Of a DNA stretch of 64,000 bases, positions 36,238 to 47,797 are shown in pieces (position 1 is the first letter of the stretch; each line of letters begins with the position of its first letter). Origin of the DNA: Sphingomonas sp. SORGH_AS_0879. Lineage in GTDB: Bacteria > Pseudomonadota > Alphaproteobacteria > Sphingomonadales > Sphingomonadaceae. The notes beneath the pieces were generated by a model. It was not told the origin of the DNA, did no database searches, and was given only the letters and a program-made list of their open reading frames with translations. The DNA lies in the NCBI RefSeq assembly GCF_030819175.1, contig NZ_JAUTBJ010000002.1, positions 1,436,001 through 1,500,000 of the forward strand, in the 5' to 3' direction. The position numbers were made by a program, and so were the translations under genes.

Positions 36238-36702
36238 TCAGGCCATCACCAGCGCGTCGATGGCGGCTTGCAGGATGTGCGCGGCGGCGAGGTTGTCGAT
36301 GCGTTCGGCGCGTTTGGCGCGGCTCATATCCTGTTCGATCATCGTGCGCTCGACCGCGACCGTGGACCAGCGCTCGTCCCAGAGCAGGATCGGCCCTAAG
36401 TCCGCACAGTTGCGCGCGAAGGCCCTGGTCGATTGCGAGCGCGGGCTCTCGCTGCCGTCGAGGTTCAGGGGCAGGCCGATGACCAGCCCCTTCACCCCCT
36501 GTTGCGCGATCATCGCGATCAGTTGTTCCTTGTCGTGCGTAAACTTGGTCCGGCGGATCAGCGTGGCGGGGCTGGCGAAGCTCCACCCGGCATCGCACAA
36601 GGCGGTGCCCACGGTCTTGGTCCCGACGTCCAGCCCGATCAGCCGCCCGCCGGAGGGGAGGGCGGTGCGGAATTCGCTACGGTCGGTGGTGATCAGGCTC
36701 AT
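36238..36702 (-). CDS. ruvX: Putative pre-16S rRNA nuclease / Holliday junction resolvase YqgF
   Basis: A 154-residue RNase H-like protein: [19 protein letters not shown] with the first catalytic Asp, [19 protein letters not shown], and [16 protein letters not shown] with the second acidic pair, ending with the family [11 protein letters not shown]. YqgF proteins trim 16S rRNA 5' ends; the Holliday resolvase activity is less certain. Overlap of four bases (ATGA) with the downstream DUF3089 gene's end indicates co-transcription. Confidence 0.92.
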   Translation of the reverse strand: MSLITTDRSEFRTALPSGGRLIGLDVGTKTVGTALCDAGWSFASPATLIRRTKFTHDKEQLIAMIAQQGVKGLVIGLPLNLDGSESPRSQSTRAFARNCADLGPILLWDERWSTVAVERTMIEQDMSRAKRAERIDNLAAAHILQAAIDALVMA

Positions 36703-37805
36703 CGAAAGGCTTTCAAACGGCGTTCCGCATCGGCGCGGACATTCGCCCAGAACAGGCTATAGTCATAGACGTGGTAATTGTTGCCGGGCAGCACATAGGG
36801 CCCGACATTGGGTCCTTCGCCGATGGTCAGGATACCGCGACCTTCGCATTTGGCGGGGACCTTGCCCGCGACGATCGCGGCCGTCTTGAGATCGGCGGAG
36901 GGGAAGAGCGTGCCCAGATTGGCGGTCACGGGGGCCTCGCCGTCCGGCATGCCGGTCAGCGGGTTGGTGCACAGCATCGCGCTGTCCTTACGGGGCGCGC
37001 CGGTATAGCCGTTGGTCTTGTCGAACACGTCGAGGATCAGCGACGGGTCGGCGGGCTCGCCGAAGCTCTGCCAACTGAGGATGCAGCCGGTCTGGTCCGC
37101 GCGCTCGCAGGCGGGGAGCCCCATGGCGGGCAGGTCGGCGGTCATCGAGATCGGCCAGCCGACGACATAGGCCGCGACGATCCGCCGCTTGAGGCCGGCG
37201 TCCTTGGCCACCCGGTCGGTCAGCAGCCGCGACAGGTGCAGCGCGCCCTGGCTGTGCCCGGCCAGGATCAGCGGGCGTTTGGGATCGACCTGCGCCAGAA
37301 AGGCGGTGAAGGCCGCATCCACGTCGCGATACGCCAGGTCGAGCGCGCGCTCGGCGTCCGCCACGCTGGTCAGGAACGCGCCGAACGTCGCCTGGCGATA
37401 GCGCGGCGCCCAGATGTCGCCCGCCCCGTTGAACGCGCTCGCCTGGCCGCGCAGGAACAGTTCGGCGCGGGCATTGGTGTCGGGATCGTCGATCGGCGCG
37501 TTCCAATGCGCCTTGTTGATGTAGGAGGTCGGGTGGATGAAGAAGACCGCCGCCCCCTGGCCGGGCTGGCCGGGCGTATAGCTGGTCGGGGTCCACAGCG
37601 CGGGATTGCCGGGCAGGTCGGGCCGCGCCAGCCACATCACGCGCCGCTTGTACAGCTCGGCCGGGGGCGCGGCCTGTTCGCGGAACGACTCGGACGGCAC
37701 CGTCGACCAGCGGAGCAACTGGTTGCCGAACAGCCGATAGGCAAAGGCCGCCGCGATCGTCAGCACGATGAGCGCCGCCACGACATAAAGGAATTTGCGC
37801 GCCAA
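36699..37805 (-). CDS. DUF3089 alpha/beta-hydrolase-like membrane protein
   Basis: A 368-residue protein with one N-terminal transmembrane span ([20 protein letters not shown]) and a DUF3089 lipase-like domain with nucleophile elbow [17 protein letters not shown], plus [17 protein letters not shown] and the family C-terminal [14 protein letters not shown]. Substrate unknown; it is probably periplasmic and membrane-tethered. The TTG at 37805 has CGGAGTG seven bases upstream and starts right at the membrane span; an ATG at 37850 would add 15 residues without a ribosome binding site. It diverges from gatC. Confidence 0.82.
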   Translation of the reverse strand: MARKFLYVVAALIVLTIAAAFAYRLFGNQLLRWSTVPSESFREQAAPPAELYKRRVMWLARPDLPGNPALWTPTSYTPGQPGQGAAVFFIHPTSYINKAHWNAPIDDPDTNARAELFLRGQASAFNGAGDIWAPRYRQATFGAFLTSVADAERALDLAYRDVDAAFTAFLAQVDPKRPLILAGHSQGALHLSRLLTDRVAKDAGLKRRIVAAYVVGWPISMTADLPAMGLPACERADQTGCILSWQSFGEPADPSLILDVFDKTNGYTGAPRKDSAMLCTNPLTGMPDGEAPVTANLGTLFPSADLKTAAIVAGKVPAKCEGRGILTIGEGPNVGPYVLPGNNYHVYDYSLFWANVRADAERRLKAFR

Positions 37806-37943
37806 ATCATCACTCCGTTGTGCGGTGCAGCAAAATGGAGAAGCCCGCAATTGCTATCCATGATGCTCCACTTGCCCCCATTGCAATCGCCCGGACGGCA
37901 AAAGCGTTGCGCGAAGCCGCGCGGCGATGCTAGCCGCAAATCC

Positions 37944-38231
37944 ATGTCCGTAGATACCGCAACCGTGAAGAAGATCGCGAGCCTGGCCCGCATCGCGATC
38001 ACCGAGGAGGACGCGACGCGCCTCGCCCCCGAACTCGGCAACATCCTGGGCTGGATCGAGCAACTGGGCGAGGTCGACACCCAAGGGGTCGAGCCGATGA
38101 CCGCGGTGATCCCGAACCAGCTTCGCCTGCGCGACGACGTCGTCAATGACGGCGGCATCCGCGACCTCCTCATGCAGAATGCGCCGCAGGCCGAACATGG
38201 CTTCTTCACGGTGCCCAAGGTGATCGAATAA
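37944..38231 (+). CDS. gatC: Glutamyl/aspartyl-tRNA amidotransferase subunit C
   Basis: A 95-residue Gat[40 protein letters not shown] and VPKVIE at the end. It stabilises GatA-GatB. Its TAA shares a base with the gatA ATG (TAATG). It heads gatC-gatA-orf-gatB. Confidence 0.94.
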   Translation: MSVDTATVKKIASLARIAITEEDATRLAPELGNILGWIEQLGEVDTQGVEPMTAVIPNQLRLRDDVVNDGGIRDLLMQNAPQAEHGFFTVPKVIE

Positions 38232-39712
38232 TGACCGACCTGACAACGCTCGGCATCGCCGCCATCCGCGACGGCGTGCGCGACGGCCAGTTCAAGGCGC
38301 GCGAAGTCGCCGAGGCCTTCAATGCCAAGGTCGCGGGCGCGCGGGCGCTCAACGCTTTCCTGGTCGAGACGCCCGAGCACGCGCTCGCCGCCGCCGACGC
38401 GGCGGACGCGGCGCGTGCGGCGGGTGAAACCCTCAAGCCGCTGGCGGGCGTGCCGATCGGCATGAAGGACCTGTTCGCGACCAAGGGCGTTGCGACCACC
38501 GCCGCCAGCAAGATTCTGGAAGGCTTCGTGCCGCCCTACGAATCGACGGTTTCGCAGAATCTGTGGAACGCCGGTGCGGGGATGCTCGGCAAGCTGAACC
38601 TCGACCAGTTCGCCATGGGCTCGTCCAACGAGACGAGCGCGTTCGGCAATGTCATCTCGCCCTGGCGGCGTCCGAACGACACGGCGGCGCTCGCCCCCGG
38701 CGGGTCGTCGGGCGGTTCCTCGACGGCGGTGTCGGCGGGGCTGGCTCCCGGCGCGACCGGCACAGACACGGGCGGCTCGATCCGCCAGCCCGCCGCCTTT
38801 ACCGGCATTTCGGGCATCAAGCCGACCTATGGCCGCTGCTCGCGCTGGGGCACGATCGCCTTCGCCTCCTCGCTCGACCAGGCGGGGCCGATGGCGCGCG
38901 ACGTGCGCGACTGCGCGATCATGCTGGAGGCGATGGCGGGCTTCGACGCCAAGGACGCGACCTCGCTCAAGCTCGACGTGCCGAACTGGGAAGCCGCGCT
39001 GTCGGCGGACCTGAAGGGCAAGCGCGTCGGTGTGCCCAAGGAATATCGCGTCGACGGCATGCCCGCCGAGATCGAGTCGCTGTGGCAGCAGGGCATCGAC
39101 TGGCTGCGCGATGCGGGGGCGGAGATCGTCGAGGTTTCGCTTCCCCACACCAAATACGCGCTTCCGGCCTATTACATCATCGCGCCCGCCGAGGCGTCGT
39201 CCAACCTCGCCCGCTATGACGGCGTGCGCTACGGCCTGCGCGACCTGCCCGAAGGGGCGGGGTTGCAGGACATGTACGCCGCGACCCGCGCCGCCGGGTT
39301 CGGCGACGAGGTGAAGCGCCGCATCCTGATCGGCACCTATGTCCTGTCGGCGGGCTTTTACGACGCCTATTACACCCAGGCGCAGAAGGTCCGCACGCTG
39401 ATCGCCCGCGATTTCGAGCGGGCGTTCGGTGAGTGTGACGTGCTCCTCACCCCGACCGCGCCCTCGGCGGCGTTCGCGCTGGGCGAGAAGCAGGCCGATC
39501 CGCTGGCCATGTACCTCAACGACGTGTTCACGGTCCCCGCCTCGCTGGCCGGGTTGCCCGCCATGTCGGTGCCGGGCGGGCTGGACAAGGACGGGTTGCC
39601 GCTCGGCCTCCAGATCATCGGCAAGCCGCTGGACGAGCAGGGCGTTCTCAACGCCGGGCTCGCCATCGAGCATCGCGCGGGCTTCACCGCCCGTCCGCAG
39701 GCCTGGTGGTAA
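38231..39712 (+). CDS. gatA: Glutamyl/aspartyl-tRNA amidotransferase subunit A
   Basis: A 493-residue amidase: catalytic Lys in [14 protein letters not shown], and the Ser-cisSer-Lys site region [16 protein letters not shown] with [13 protein letters not shown]. It releases ammonia from glutamine for transamidation of Glu-tRNA(Gln) or Asp-tRNA(Asn), bound to GatB and GatC. It overlaps gatC by one base and the downstream membrane-protein gene by seven bases. Confidence 0.96.
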   Translation: MTDLTTLGIAAIRDGVRDGQFKAREVAEAFNAKVAGARALNAFLVETPEHALAAADAADAARAAGETLKPLAGVPIGMKDLFATKGVATTAASKILEGFVPPYESTVSQNLWNAGAGMLGKLNLDQFAMGSSNETSAFGNVISPWRRPNDTAALAPGGSSGGSSTAVSAGLAPGATGTDTGGSIRQPAAFTGISGIKPTYGRCSRWGTIAFASSLDQAGPMARDVRDCAIMLEAMAGFDAKDATSLKLDVPNWEAALSADLKGKRVGVPKEYRVDGMPAEIESLWQQGIDWLRDAGAEIVEVSLPHTKYALPAYYIIAPAEASSNLARYDGVRYGLRDLPEGAGLQDMYAATRAAGFGDEVKRRILIGTYVLSAGFYDAYYTQAQKVRTLIARDFERAFGECDVLLTPTAPSAAFALGEKQADPLAMYLNDVFTVPASLAGLPAMSVPGGLDKDGLPLGLQIIGKPLDEQGVLNAGLAIEHRAGFTARPQAWW

Positions 39713-40122
39713 GCGACCGCGTCTTTGCAACCCGCAACATCGCCGTGTTGCGGGAGGCGCAGGGTGCCCTGAACGTCGCGTTCGGGGCGATCCTCAGCGC
39801 CTATGTCGGCGTGTCCCTGAGCAATATCGACAATCACCCCTTCGACCATCACATGCTGGCGCGGTTCTTCCTGGGCGTGGCGGGCTTCATCCTGTGCCTG
39901 TGCGTGGGCAACAGCGTGATCCTGCGCGGTGAGTTTCGGCTCGGCATCGCCTTTCTGATGCTGGGCGCGGGGGCGGCCTATATCGGGCTGATGGAGGCGC
40001 GGCATCTCGGCTTCGAAACCGCGATCCTGCGCATCCTGTCGACTTGCTGGATCGTCGCGCTGCTGGGCAGCAACGCCGTTCTGACGGCGATCAACTATCT
40101 TCATCATCGAGATCGAACATGA
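39706..40122 (+). CDS. Four-span membrane protein between gatA and gatB
   Basis: A 138-residue hydrophobic protein starting GTG inside the end of gatA and ending ATGA across the gatB start, so it is translationally coupled to both. It has about four membrane spans: [57 protein letters not shown] and [20 protein letters not shown] do not recognise a family. Nothing in it suggests a transamidation function; the position may be a lineage-specific insertion. It must be real to keep such exact overlaps, or the operon has drifted recently. Confidence 0.72.
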   Translation: MVSDRVFATRNIAVLREAQGALNVAFGAILSAYVGVSLSNIDNHPFDHHMLARFFLGVAGFILCLCVGNSVILRGEFRLGIAFLMLGAGAAYIGLMEARHLGFETAILRILSTCWIVALLGSNAVLTAINYLHHRDRT

Positions 40123-41600
40123 GCGAATATCGCATCCAGGGCGCGACGGGGGAATGGGAGGTCGTGATCGGCCTGGAAGTCCACGCCCAGGTCACCACCA
40201 ACGCCAAGCTGTTCTCCGGCGCGGCGACCGCGTTCGGTGCGGAGCCCAACACGCAGGTGTCGCTGGTCGATGCCGCGATGCCCGGCATGCTGCCCGTACC
40301 CAACATGGAATGTATCCGCCAGGCGGTGCGAACCGGCATGGCGATCGACGCGCAGATCAACACATGGTCGCGCTTCGACCGGAAGAATTATTTCTACGCC
40401 GATCTGCCGCAGGGCTATCAGATCAGCCAGCTCTACCACCCGCTGGTGGGTGAGGGCGCGATCGAGATCAGCCTGGACGAGAAGGACCCCGACGGCCCCA
40501 CCAAGTCGATCGGCGTCGAGCGTATCCATGTCGAGCAGGATGCGGGCAAGCTGATGCACGATCAGCATCCGACGCGCTCCTATGTCGATCTCAACCGCTC
40601 GGGCGTGGCGCTGATGGAGATCGTCAGCCGCCCCGACATGCGTTCGCCCGCCGAAGCCGGGGCTTATCTGCGCAAGCTGCGCGCGATCCTGCGCTATGTC
40701 GGGTCGTGCGACGGCAATATGGAAGAAGGCTCGATGCGCGCCGACGTGAACGTGTCGGTGCGCAAGCCCGGCGCCGAGTTCGGCACGCGGACCGAGACGA
40801 AGAACGTCAACTCGGTCCGCTTCGTGATGGCCGCGATCGAATATGAGGCCAAGCGCCAGGTCGCGGTGCTGGAGGATGGCGGCAAGATCGTCCAGGAAAC
40901 GCGCCTCTTCAACGTCGAGAGCGGCACCACGCGGTCGATGCGGTCGAAGGAGGATGCGCATGATTACCGCTACTTCCCCGATCCCGACCTGTTGCCGCTG
41001 GAACTGACCGACGCCTTTCTCGAGGAATGCCGCGCCAGCCTGCCCGAACTGCCCGATGCCAAGCGGCGGCGGTACGAAGCGCTGGGCCTGACACCCTATA
41101 ATGCGGGCGTCCTGACCGCCGAGGTCGAGACGGCGCGCTGGTTCGACGGTCTGCTGGAGGCGCTTGAGGGCACCAGCGCCAAGCCCGCACAGGCGGCCAA
41201 TTGGGTGGCGGCGGAACTGTTCGGCGCGCTGAACCGGCTGGGCAAGGACATCACCGAGAGCCCGGTGTCGCCCGCGCAGGCGGCCGAACTGCTGGCGCTG
41301 GTCGCGGACGGCACGTTGTCGGGGAGCCTGTCGAAGCAGGTGTTCGAGATCATGCTGGAAACCGGCGACGGTCCGAACAAGATCGTCGAGGAGCGCGGGC
41401 TCAAGCAGACCAGCGATACGGCTGCGATCGAGGCGGTGATCGCCGAGGTTCTGGAGAAGAACCCCAACCAGCTCGGCCAGTATCGCGGCGGCAAGGAAGC
41501 GTTGTTCGGCTTCTTCGTCGGTCAGACGATGAAGGCGATGGGCGGCAAGGCCAATCCGGCGGTGGTCAACGACCTGTTGAAGAAGGCATTGGCGGGCTGA
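40119..41600 (+). CDS. gatB: Glutamyl/aspartyl-tRNA amidotransferase subunit B
   Basis: A 493-residue Gat[21 protein letters not shown], the kinase/tRNA-binding cradle with [38 protein letters not shown], and the C-terminal YqeY-like tail ending [17 protein letters not shown]. It activates the tRNA-bound glutamate or aspartate for amidation. ATG at 40119 overlaps the membrane-protein stop. Confidence 0.96.
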   Translation: MSEYRIQGATGEWEVVIGLEVHAQVTTNAKLFSGAATAFGAEPNTQVSLVDAAMPGMLPVPNMECIRQAVRTGMAIDAQINTWSRFDRKNYFYADLPQGYQISQLYHPLVGEGAIEISLDEKDPDGPTKSIGVERIHVEQDAGKLMHDQHPTRSYVDLNRSGVALMEIVSRPDMRSPAEAGAYLRKLRAILRYVGSCDGNMEEGSMRADVNVSVRKPGAEFGTRTETKNVNSVRFVMAAIEYEAKRQVAVLEDGGKIVQETRLFNVESGTTRSMRSKEDAHDYRYFPDPDLLPLELTDAFLEECRASLPELPDAKRRRYEALGLTPYNAGVLTAEVETARWFDGLLEALEGTSAKPAQAANWVAAELFGALNRLGKDITESPVSPAQAAELLALVADGTLSGSLSKQVFEIMLETGDGPNKIVEERGLKQTSDTAAIEAVIAEVLEKNPNQLGQYRGGKEALFGFFVGQTMKAMGGKANPAVVNDLLKKALAG

Positions 41601-41741
41601 TCCAGCGCCACTCCCCCTTCCGCAGGCGAGTTTCAGGTCGGTCCTGCCCCCGGCATGACCTAAATAATGCGGGGCATCGTCTACCAGAAACTGGGGTCGG
41701 GGGGACGGCAGGGTGTCTCGCAGAGGGCGTGGTCTGTGGCG

Positions 41742-41912
41742 TTCCCTCCCCCATCCCCTCCCGCCTGCGGGAGGGGCGTGCTTGGGACGAGCGATTGACG
41801 CCTTGGTGAGCTTTTGCCTGGGGCTACGAGCGGCCTGCGGTAATCTTCACGCCTCACCCCATGCATCTCCCCTCCCGCAGGCGGGAGGGGATGGGGGAGG
41901 GCAACGGTGTCT
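41742..41912. repeat. Family D repeats after gatB
   Basis: CCCTCCCCCATCCCCTCCCG, CCTGCGGGAGGGGCGTGC and, about 100 bases on, a mirrored copy (CTCCCCTCCCGCAGGCGGGA into GGGATGGGGGAGGGCAACG). The 338-base gap 41601-41938 holds these and nothing else that I recognise. Confidence 0.72.
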
Positions 41913-41938
41913 CACCGAGCCCAACCCGTGATCAAACC

Positions 41939-42181
41939 CTATTGCGCATCCAGATCCTGGTTGCGCACCACGCCGCCGGTCCCGCCGACGCCGTCATGCT
42001 CACCGGTATCGGTAAACGTCACCGGCTCTTCGCCGCCCTCGCCACGCTTTACCGCGTCGGAGCGCGCCTCCACCGCCTGTTCGATATCGCTGCGCTCGTC
42101 CTCGCGCGGCGGGCTGTCCGGATTGGTTTCCGGTGCCTCGACCGGCGGGCTGTCGGGATGGTTTTCGGGATTGGTCGCCAT
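41939..42181 (-). CDS. Small acidic disordered protein 1
   Basis: An 80-residue protein, MATNPENHPDSPPVEAPETN, PDSPPREDERSDIEQAVEA, then GEEPVTFTDTGEHDGVGG, ending VVRNQDLDAQ. The N-terminal half contains a repeated NPDSPP motif and lacks hydrophobic core, so it is likely disordered. GAGAGGAG precedes the ATG. It lies 11 bases after the next small gene on the same strand, which has a related N-terminus (MATxP), and the two look like a tandem pair. No family recognised. Confidence 0.6.
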   Translation of the reverse strand: MATNPENHPDSPPVEAPETNPDSPPREDERSDIEQAVEARSDAVKRGEGGEEPVTFTDTGEHDGVGGTGGVVRNQDLDAQ

Positions 42182-42192
42182 GATGGCTCCTC

Positions 42193-42351
42193 TCAAATCT
42201 GAAGCGGCTGCTGCGTGCCGGGGTCGCCCGGGCCCACGCCGGGGGCGGGCTGGTCGATGTCGGGGCCGGGCGGCACGATTTCGGGCGGGGGCGTATCGGG
42301 CTGCGCGGGCTGGGTCGGCTGCGGGCTTTCGGGCGGGGGCTGGGTCGCCAT
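42193..42351 (-). CDS. Small proline-rich protein 2
   Basis: A 52-residue protein starting MATQPPPESPQPTQPAQPDT, with poly-Pro/Gln stretches and PAPGVGPGDPGTQQPLQI at the C-terminus. GGAGAG lies upstream of the ATG. It is probably unstructured. It is the first of two same-strand small genes running away from the tRNA-Leu gene. Function unknown. Confidence 0.5.
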   Translation of the reverse strand: MATQPPPESPQPTQPAQPDTPPPEIVPPGPDIDQPAPGVGPGDPGTQQPLQI

Positions 42352-42473
42352 TCTCGCTCTCCAAATCATGCTGGGGAGGGGATAAACGCATGGGCGCGAG
42401 CGATGTTGCCTGTTGTCCCTTGCCGAAGCCGCCCATGGTGATATAGACGCGCGCCCATCGGCGGTGTCCTCGT

Positions 42474-42558
42474 GCGGGCGTGGCGGAACTGGTAGACGCG
42501 CTGGATTTAGGTTCCAGTATCGTAAGATGTGGGGGTTCGAGTCCCTTCGCCCGCACCA
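42474..42558 (+). tRNA. tRNA-Leu (anticodon TAG)
   Basis: An 85-base class II tRNA. The acceptor GCGGGCG pairs with CGCCCGC (42548-42554), followed by A and an encoded CCA. The anticodon stem-loop is CTGGA, TTTAGGT, TCCAG, giving anticodon TAG (leucine CUA codons), and a long variable arm is present. T-loop GGTTCGAGTCC is standard. Confidence 0.97.
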
Positions 42559-42618
42559 GTCCCCGGTCAGGAACGGGGCGACAGCCACACGGAATTTCTC
42601 CAGATTGAAGGCCTTTAG

Positions 42619-44280
42619 ATGCAGACTGTCGAGACGCTGAACGAGGGGCTGAAGCGCGCCTACACGCTCACCATCACCGCCCAGGATATCGAGGGCAAGG
42701 TCGATGCCGAACTGAAGCGCATCGCGCCGCAGATGAAGATGCCCGGCTTCCGCCCCGGCAAGGTGCCCGCGAACCTGGTTCGCAAGATGCACGGCCCGGC
42801 GCTCCTTCAGGACGCGCTGAACACCGCGCTGCAGGAAGGCGTGCAGTCGCTGATCGCCGAGAAGAATCTGCGCCCCGCGATGCAGCCCCAGGTCGAGCTG
42901 GTCGGCGACTATGAAGCAGGCAAGGACGCGACGCTGAACGTCACGCTCGAGGTTCTGCCGACCGTCCCGACGCCTGCGATCGACGCGCTGAAGCTCGACC
43001 GCCTGACCGTGCCGGTCGCCGACGAGGCGGTGGACGAGCAGCTCCAGAAGTTCGCCGACCAGCAGAAGCGTTGGGACGATGCGGGCGACAAGGCCGCCGC
43101 CGAAGGCGATCAGGTCACTGTCGACTTCGTCGGCAAGACCGCCGACGGCGTCGCGTTCGAGGGCGGCTCGGGCGAGGACATGGCGGTCGAGATCGGCGGC
43201 GGTCGCCTGATCCCCGGTTTTGAGGACCAGCTGGTCGGTGTGAAGGCCGGTGAAGAGAAGCAGATCTCGGTCACCTTCCCCGAGGACTATCCCGCCAAGG
43301 ATCTGGCCGGTCAGCCCGCGACCTTCGACCTGACGATCAAGTCGGTGAAGACCGCTGGCGAAGCCAAGATCGACGACGAGATGGCGAAGAATCTGGGCCT
43401 CGAGAGCCTGGAGCAGCTGCGCGGTCTGCTGAAGGGGCAGATCGAGCAGGAGCATAACGGCCTGACCCGCACCTATATGAAGCGCAAGCTGCTCGACCAG
43501 TTGGCCGATGGTCACGACTTCGAAGTGCCGCCGTCGATGGTCGAGGCCGAGTTCTCGCAGATCTGGGCGCAGCTCGAGCATGAAGCGACCCATGAGGAAG
43601 ACCCCGAGGCCGCCATGGCCGAGATGGAGAAGGAGCGCGACGATTATAAGAAGATCGCCGAGCGCCGCGTCCGTCTGGGCCTGCTCCTCTCGGAAATCGG
43701 TCAGGCGAACGGCGTCGAAGTGACCGCGCAGGAAATGAACCGCCTGATCGCGCAGGCCGCGCAGCAGTACGGCCCGGAAGATCGCCAGCGCTTCATCCAA
43801 TATGTCCAGCAGGAGCCGATGGCCGCCGCGCAGCTTCGCGCGCCGCTCTATGAGGACAAGGTCGTCGACTTCCTGTTCGGCAAGGCCGAGATCACGGACC
43901 GCGAGACGACCCGTGAGGAGCTGGAAGCCGCGATCGAGAGCGAGGACGGCTTCGCGACCGGCACGCACGTCCACAATCATGATCACGACCACGATCATGA
44001 CCACGGCGCGAAGAAGCCCGCCAAGGCGAAGGCCAAGAAGGCCGACGTGACCGAGGAAGCGGCTTCGGACGCCGCCGCCGAGGACGCGCCGAAGAAGGCG
44101 ACCCGCGCCAAGAAGGCGGCTCCGGCTGAAGCGGAAGCGCCTGTCGAAGCGACCGAGGAAGCCGCTCCGGCCAAGAAGCCGCGCGCCAAGAAGGCTGCCG
44201 CTCCGGCGGAAGGCGAAGCCGAGACGGCCGAAGCCCCCGCGAAGAAGCCGCGCGCGAAGAAGGCCGCTCCGACCGAATAA
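42619..44280 (+). CDS. tig: Trigger factor with His/Asp-rich and H1-like tail
   Basis: A 553-residue trigger factor; usual length is about 430-450. The ribosome-binding N-terminus with MKMPGFRPGKVPANLVRKM (the signature FRxGxxP loop), the FKBP PPIase domain (GDQVTVDFVGKTADGVAFEG) and the C-terminal chaperone domain to about residue 435 are normal. From His450 a tail begins with HVHNHDHDHDHDHG, then a run of KKPAKAKAKKA and repeated PAKKPRAKKA blocks, like the C-terminus of histone H1. The tail could bind metal and nucleic acid or rRNA. ATG start; GAAGG upstream. Confidence 0.94.
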   Translation: MQTVETLNEGLKRAYTLTITAQDIEGKVDAELKRIAPQMKMPGFRPGKVPANLVRKMHGPALLQDALNTALQEGVQSLIAEKNLRPAMQPQVELVGDYEAGKDATLNVTLEVLPTVPTPAIDALKLDRLTVPVADEAVDEQLQKFADQQKRWDDAGDKAAAEGDQVTVDFVGKTADGVAFEGGSGEDMAVEIGGGRLIPGFEDQLVGVKAGEEKQISVTFPEDYPAKDLAGQPATFDLTIKSVKTAGEAKIDDEMAKNLGLESLEQLRGLLKGQIEQEHNGLTRTYMKRKLLDQLADGHDFEVPPSMVEAEFSQIWAQLEHEATHEEDPEAAMAEMEKERDDYKKIAERRVRLGLLLSEIGQANGVEVTAQEMNRLIAQAAQQYGPEDRQRFIQYVQQEPMAAAQLRAPLYEDKVVDFLFGKAEITDRETTREELEAAIESEDGFATGTHVHNHDHDHDHDHGAKKPAKAKAKKADVTEEAASDAAAEDAPKKATRAKKAAPAEAEAPVEATEEAAPAKKPRAKKAAAPAEGEAETAEAPAKKPRAKKAAPTE

Positions 44281-44313
44281 GGCCGGTGCCGGACTTTGGT
44301 TCGTGACGAACAG

Positions 44314-44345
44314 GGAAGGGCGGTCGCGCGAGCGGTCGCCCTTCC
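44314..44345 (+). terminator. Terminator of tig
   Basis: GGAAGGGCG (44314-44322) pairs with CGCCCTTCC (44337-44345), with inner partial pairing (GTCGC, GCG, AGCGGT), followed by TTCGTTAA. Confidence 0.65.
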
Positions 44346-44362
44346 TTCGTTAATGCACATCA

Positions 44363-44490
44363 TCCCCGATACGGGAAGGGGGACCGCCGCGAAGCGGGGG
44401 TGGAGGGGGTGTGCGGCAAGGGGGCTCCCGTGGGGCGCTCCCCCTCCACCATCCTGCGGATGGTCCCCCTCCCCGTGCCGGGGAGGATAG
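44363..44490. repeat. Family A repeat after tig
   Basis: ATCATCCCCGATACGGGAAG and GGGGACC at the left mirror GGTCCCCCTCCCCGTGCCGG at the right. No other gene is seen in 44346-44576. Confidence 0.7.
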
Positions 44491-44576
44491 GGCTGTCCCG
44501 CCCGGCCATGGTGGCGCATAGGGAATTTGGGTTGTGACGGGGGGCCGGATCGCCCGCCTTTGGACGAGGATAGGTT

Positions 44577-45509
44577 GTGAACGAACCCCGGATCGCGGTG
44601 CTGTTGCCCTGCTATAATGAAGAGGCCGCGATCGCGCAGACCATTGCGGGGTTCCGCGCCGCGCTGCCCTCCGCCACCATCTATGTCTATGACAATAACA
44701 GCCGCGATCGCACGGTAGACGTGGCGCGGACGGCAGGCGCCATCGTCCGGTCGGAGCGCATCCAGGGCAAGGGCGCGGTGGTCCGCCGCATGTTCGCCGA
44801 TATCGATGCCGATATCTATGTGATGGCGGATGGCGACGCGACCTATGACGCCGCCTCCGCGCCCGATCTGGTGCGGCGGGTGATCGAGGAGCAACTCGAC
44901 ATGGTGGTCGGCCAGCGGATCAGCGAGGCCGAACTCGCCTATCGCCGTGGTCACCGCTTCGGCAATGCCATGCTGACGGGGATGCTCGCCAAGCTGTTCG
45001 GGCGCAGCTTCACCGATATCCTGTCGGGTTACCGCGTCTTTTCGCGCCGCTTCGTCAAGAGTTTCCCGGTCCTGTCGGTCGGCTTCGAGATCGAGACCGA
45101 GATCAGCGTCCATGCGCTGGAACTCAAAATGCCCTGTGCGGAGATCGCCACCCCCTATTATGCGCGGCCGGAGGGCTCGGCGTCGAAGCTGTCCACCTAT
45201 TCGGATGGATGGCGTATCCTGCGCACCATCCTGAAACTCTATCGGATCGAGCGGCCGATGTGGTTCTTCGGAGCGATCGCCGTGCTGTTCGCCGCGCTGG
45301 CGGTGCTGCTGGCGGTCCCGCTGATCCTGACCTATCTCGACACGCACCAGGTGCCGCGCTTCCCGACCGCGATCCTGTCGACCGGGCTCATGCTGCTGGC
45401 GGGGCTCAATCTTTTCACGGGCCTGATCCTCGATACCGTGGTGCGGGGACGGCAGGAGGTACGGCGGCTGGCCTATCTTGCGCTCCCCGCGCCGGGCAAC
45501 GGCCGCTGA
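44577..45509 (+). CDS. Family 2 glycosyltransferase (polyprenyl-phosphate type)
   Basis: A 310-residue protein: a GT2 catalytic domain ([51 protein letters not shown], the last with the DXD-type motif) followed by two or three C-terminal transmembrane spans ([40 protein letters not shown]). The layout matches polyprenyl-phosphate sugar transferases such as dolichol-phosphate mannosyltransferase or undecaprenyl-phosphate synthases. Sugar and acceptor are not readable. The start is GTG, with GAGG upstream. Confidence 0.88.
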   Translation: MNEPRIAVLLPCYNEEAAIAQTIAGFRAALPSATIYVYDNNSRDRTVDVARTAGAIVRSERIQGKGAVVRRMFADIDADIYVMADGDATYDAASAPDLVRRVIEEQLDMVVGQRISEAELAYRRGHRFGNAMLTGMLAKLFGRSFTDILSGYRVFSRRFVKSFPVLSVGFEIETEISVHALELKMPCAEIATPYYARPEGSASKLSTYSDGWRILRTILKLYRIERPMWFFGAIAVLFAALAVLLAVPLILTYLDTHQVPRFPTAILSTGLMLLAGLNLFTGLILDTVVRGRQEVRRLAYLALPAPGNGR

Positions 45510-45631
45510 CCGGATTTTCGCGGCGGAAAGCCATATTCGCTGCACGGCACCATCCTGGGGTGTCACCGGGGCTTGAATATGCGCGGCCATCACGCGACAT
45601 AGGGGCTCTTCTGGGCATAAGAGAGATTTCC

Positions 45632-46321
45632 ATGCACAATCCGTTCGAGACCGGCGATTTCGCGAGCCCGCTGGCACATGCTGGCGTCGGGCTGCGGCAG
45701 ACGCAGGCCGGGCTGGTTCCGATCGTCATCGAACAGTCGAACCGCGGCGAACGGTCGTTCGATATCTTCAGCCGCCTGCTTCGCGAGCGCATCATCTTCG
45801 TCACCGGCGGTGTCGAGGACGGCATGGCCTCGCTGATCTGCGCGCAGTTGCTGTTCCTCGAGTCGGAAAATCCGAAGAAGGACATCTATATGTACATCAA
45901 CTCGCCGGGCGGTGTCGTTACGGCGGGCATGGCGATCCATGACACGATGCAGTATATCCGTCCGCGCGTCGGCACGCTGTGCATCGGCCAGGCCGCCTCG
46001 ATGGGCAGCTTCCTGCTCGCCGCCGGTGAGCCGGGGATGCGCGTGGCGACGACGAACAGCCGCATCATGATCCACCAGCCTTCGGGCGGGGCGCAGGGAA
46101 TGGCGGCGGATATCGAAATCCAGGCGCGCGAAATCCTGCGGATGCGGCATTTCCTGAACACGCTGTACGCCAAGTACACCGGCAAGCCGCTCGAGGAGAT
46201 CGAGCGCGCGATGGACCGCGACAAGTTCATGAGCTCCGAGGAAGCCAAGGAGTTCGGCCTGATCGACCAGGTGTTCGACAAGCGTCCGACCCCGGCCGAC
46301 GACGCATCGGCCGCCGCATAA
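45632..46321 (+). CDS. clpP: ATP-dependent Clp protease proteolytic subunit
   Basis: A 229-residue Clp[41 protein letters not shown], catalytic Ser123 in [14 protein letters not shown], His148 in [16 protein letters not shown], and Asp further on. It forms the 14-subunit chamber that works with ClpX. The start at 45632 follows GAGAG. clpX follows with its own start. A possible heat-shock -35 lies upstream but the -10 does not match, so I do not call a promoter. Confidence 0.96.
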   Translation: MHNPFETGDFASPLAHAGVGLRQTQAGLVPIVIEQSNRGERSFDIFSRLLRERIIFVTGGVEDGMASLICAQLLFLESENPKKDIYMYINSPGGVVTAGMAIHDTMQYIRPRVGTLCIGQAASMGSFLLAAGEPGMRVATTNSRIMIHQPSGGAQGMAADIEIQAREILRMRHFLNTLYAKYTGKPLEEIERAMDRDKFMSSEEAKEFGLIDQVFDKRPTPADDASAAA

Positions 46322-46432
46322 GACGGGTCGTTCAGCATGAACGGTTTATTTCGATTGTGACTTTATAGGGGTGCGGTACGATGCGCACCCCGGCAACGGT
46401 AGCGCACTATTATCGGGTGCGAGAGGTGATTG

Positions 46433-47704
<1,272 letters not shown>

Positions 47705-47731
47705 TCGCCTTCGTGATCCGGTATCCGCAAG

Positions 47732-47763
47732 ACGGGCGTTCCCCATGGGGAGCGCCCGTTTTT
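47732..47763 (+). terminator. Intrinsic terminator of clpX
   Basis: ACGGGCG (47732-47738) extends through TTCCCC, ATGG and GGGGAG to CGCCCGT, giving a near-perfect 14-bp stem, followed by TTTTTC. Confidence 0.9.
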
Positions 47764-47797
47764 CGTGGAAGTGCTTTTCGGGTGAAAGGATGGGCGC

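Noticed and set aside
42193..44004. A 603-residue minus-strand frame covering tig and the tRNA-Leu
   Set aside because: It reads antisense through the tRNA gene and tig; only its last 52 codons (42193-42351) form a plausible gene.
45572..45600. CTTGAA at 45572 as a heat-shock -35 for clpP
   Set aside because: No CCCCAT-type -10 at proper spacing; the nearest candidate (GACATA) is 18 bases away and does not match.
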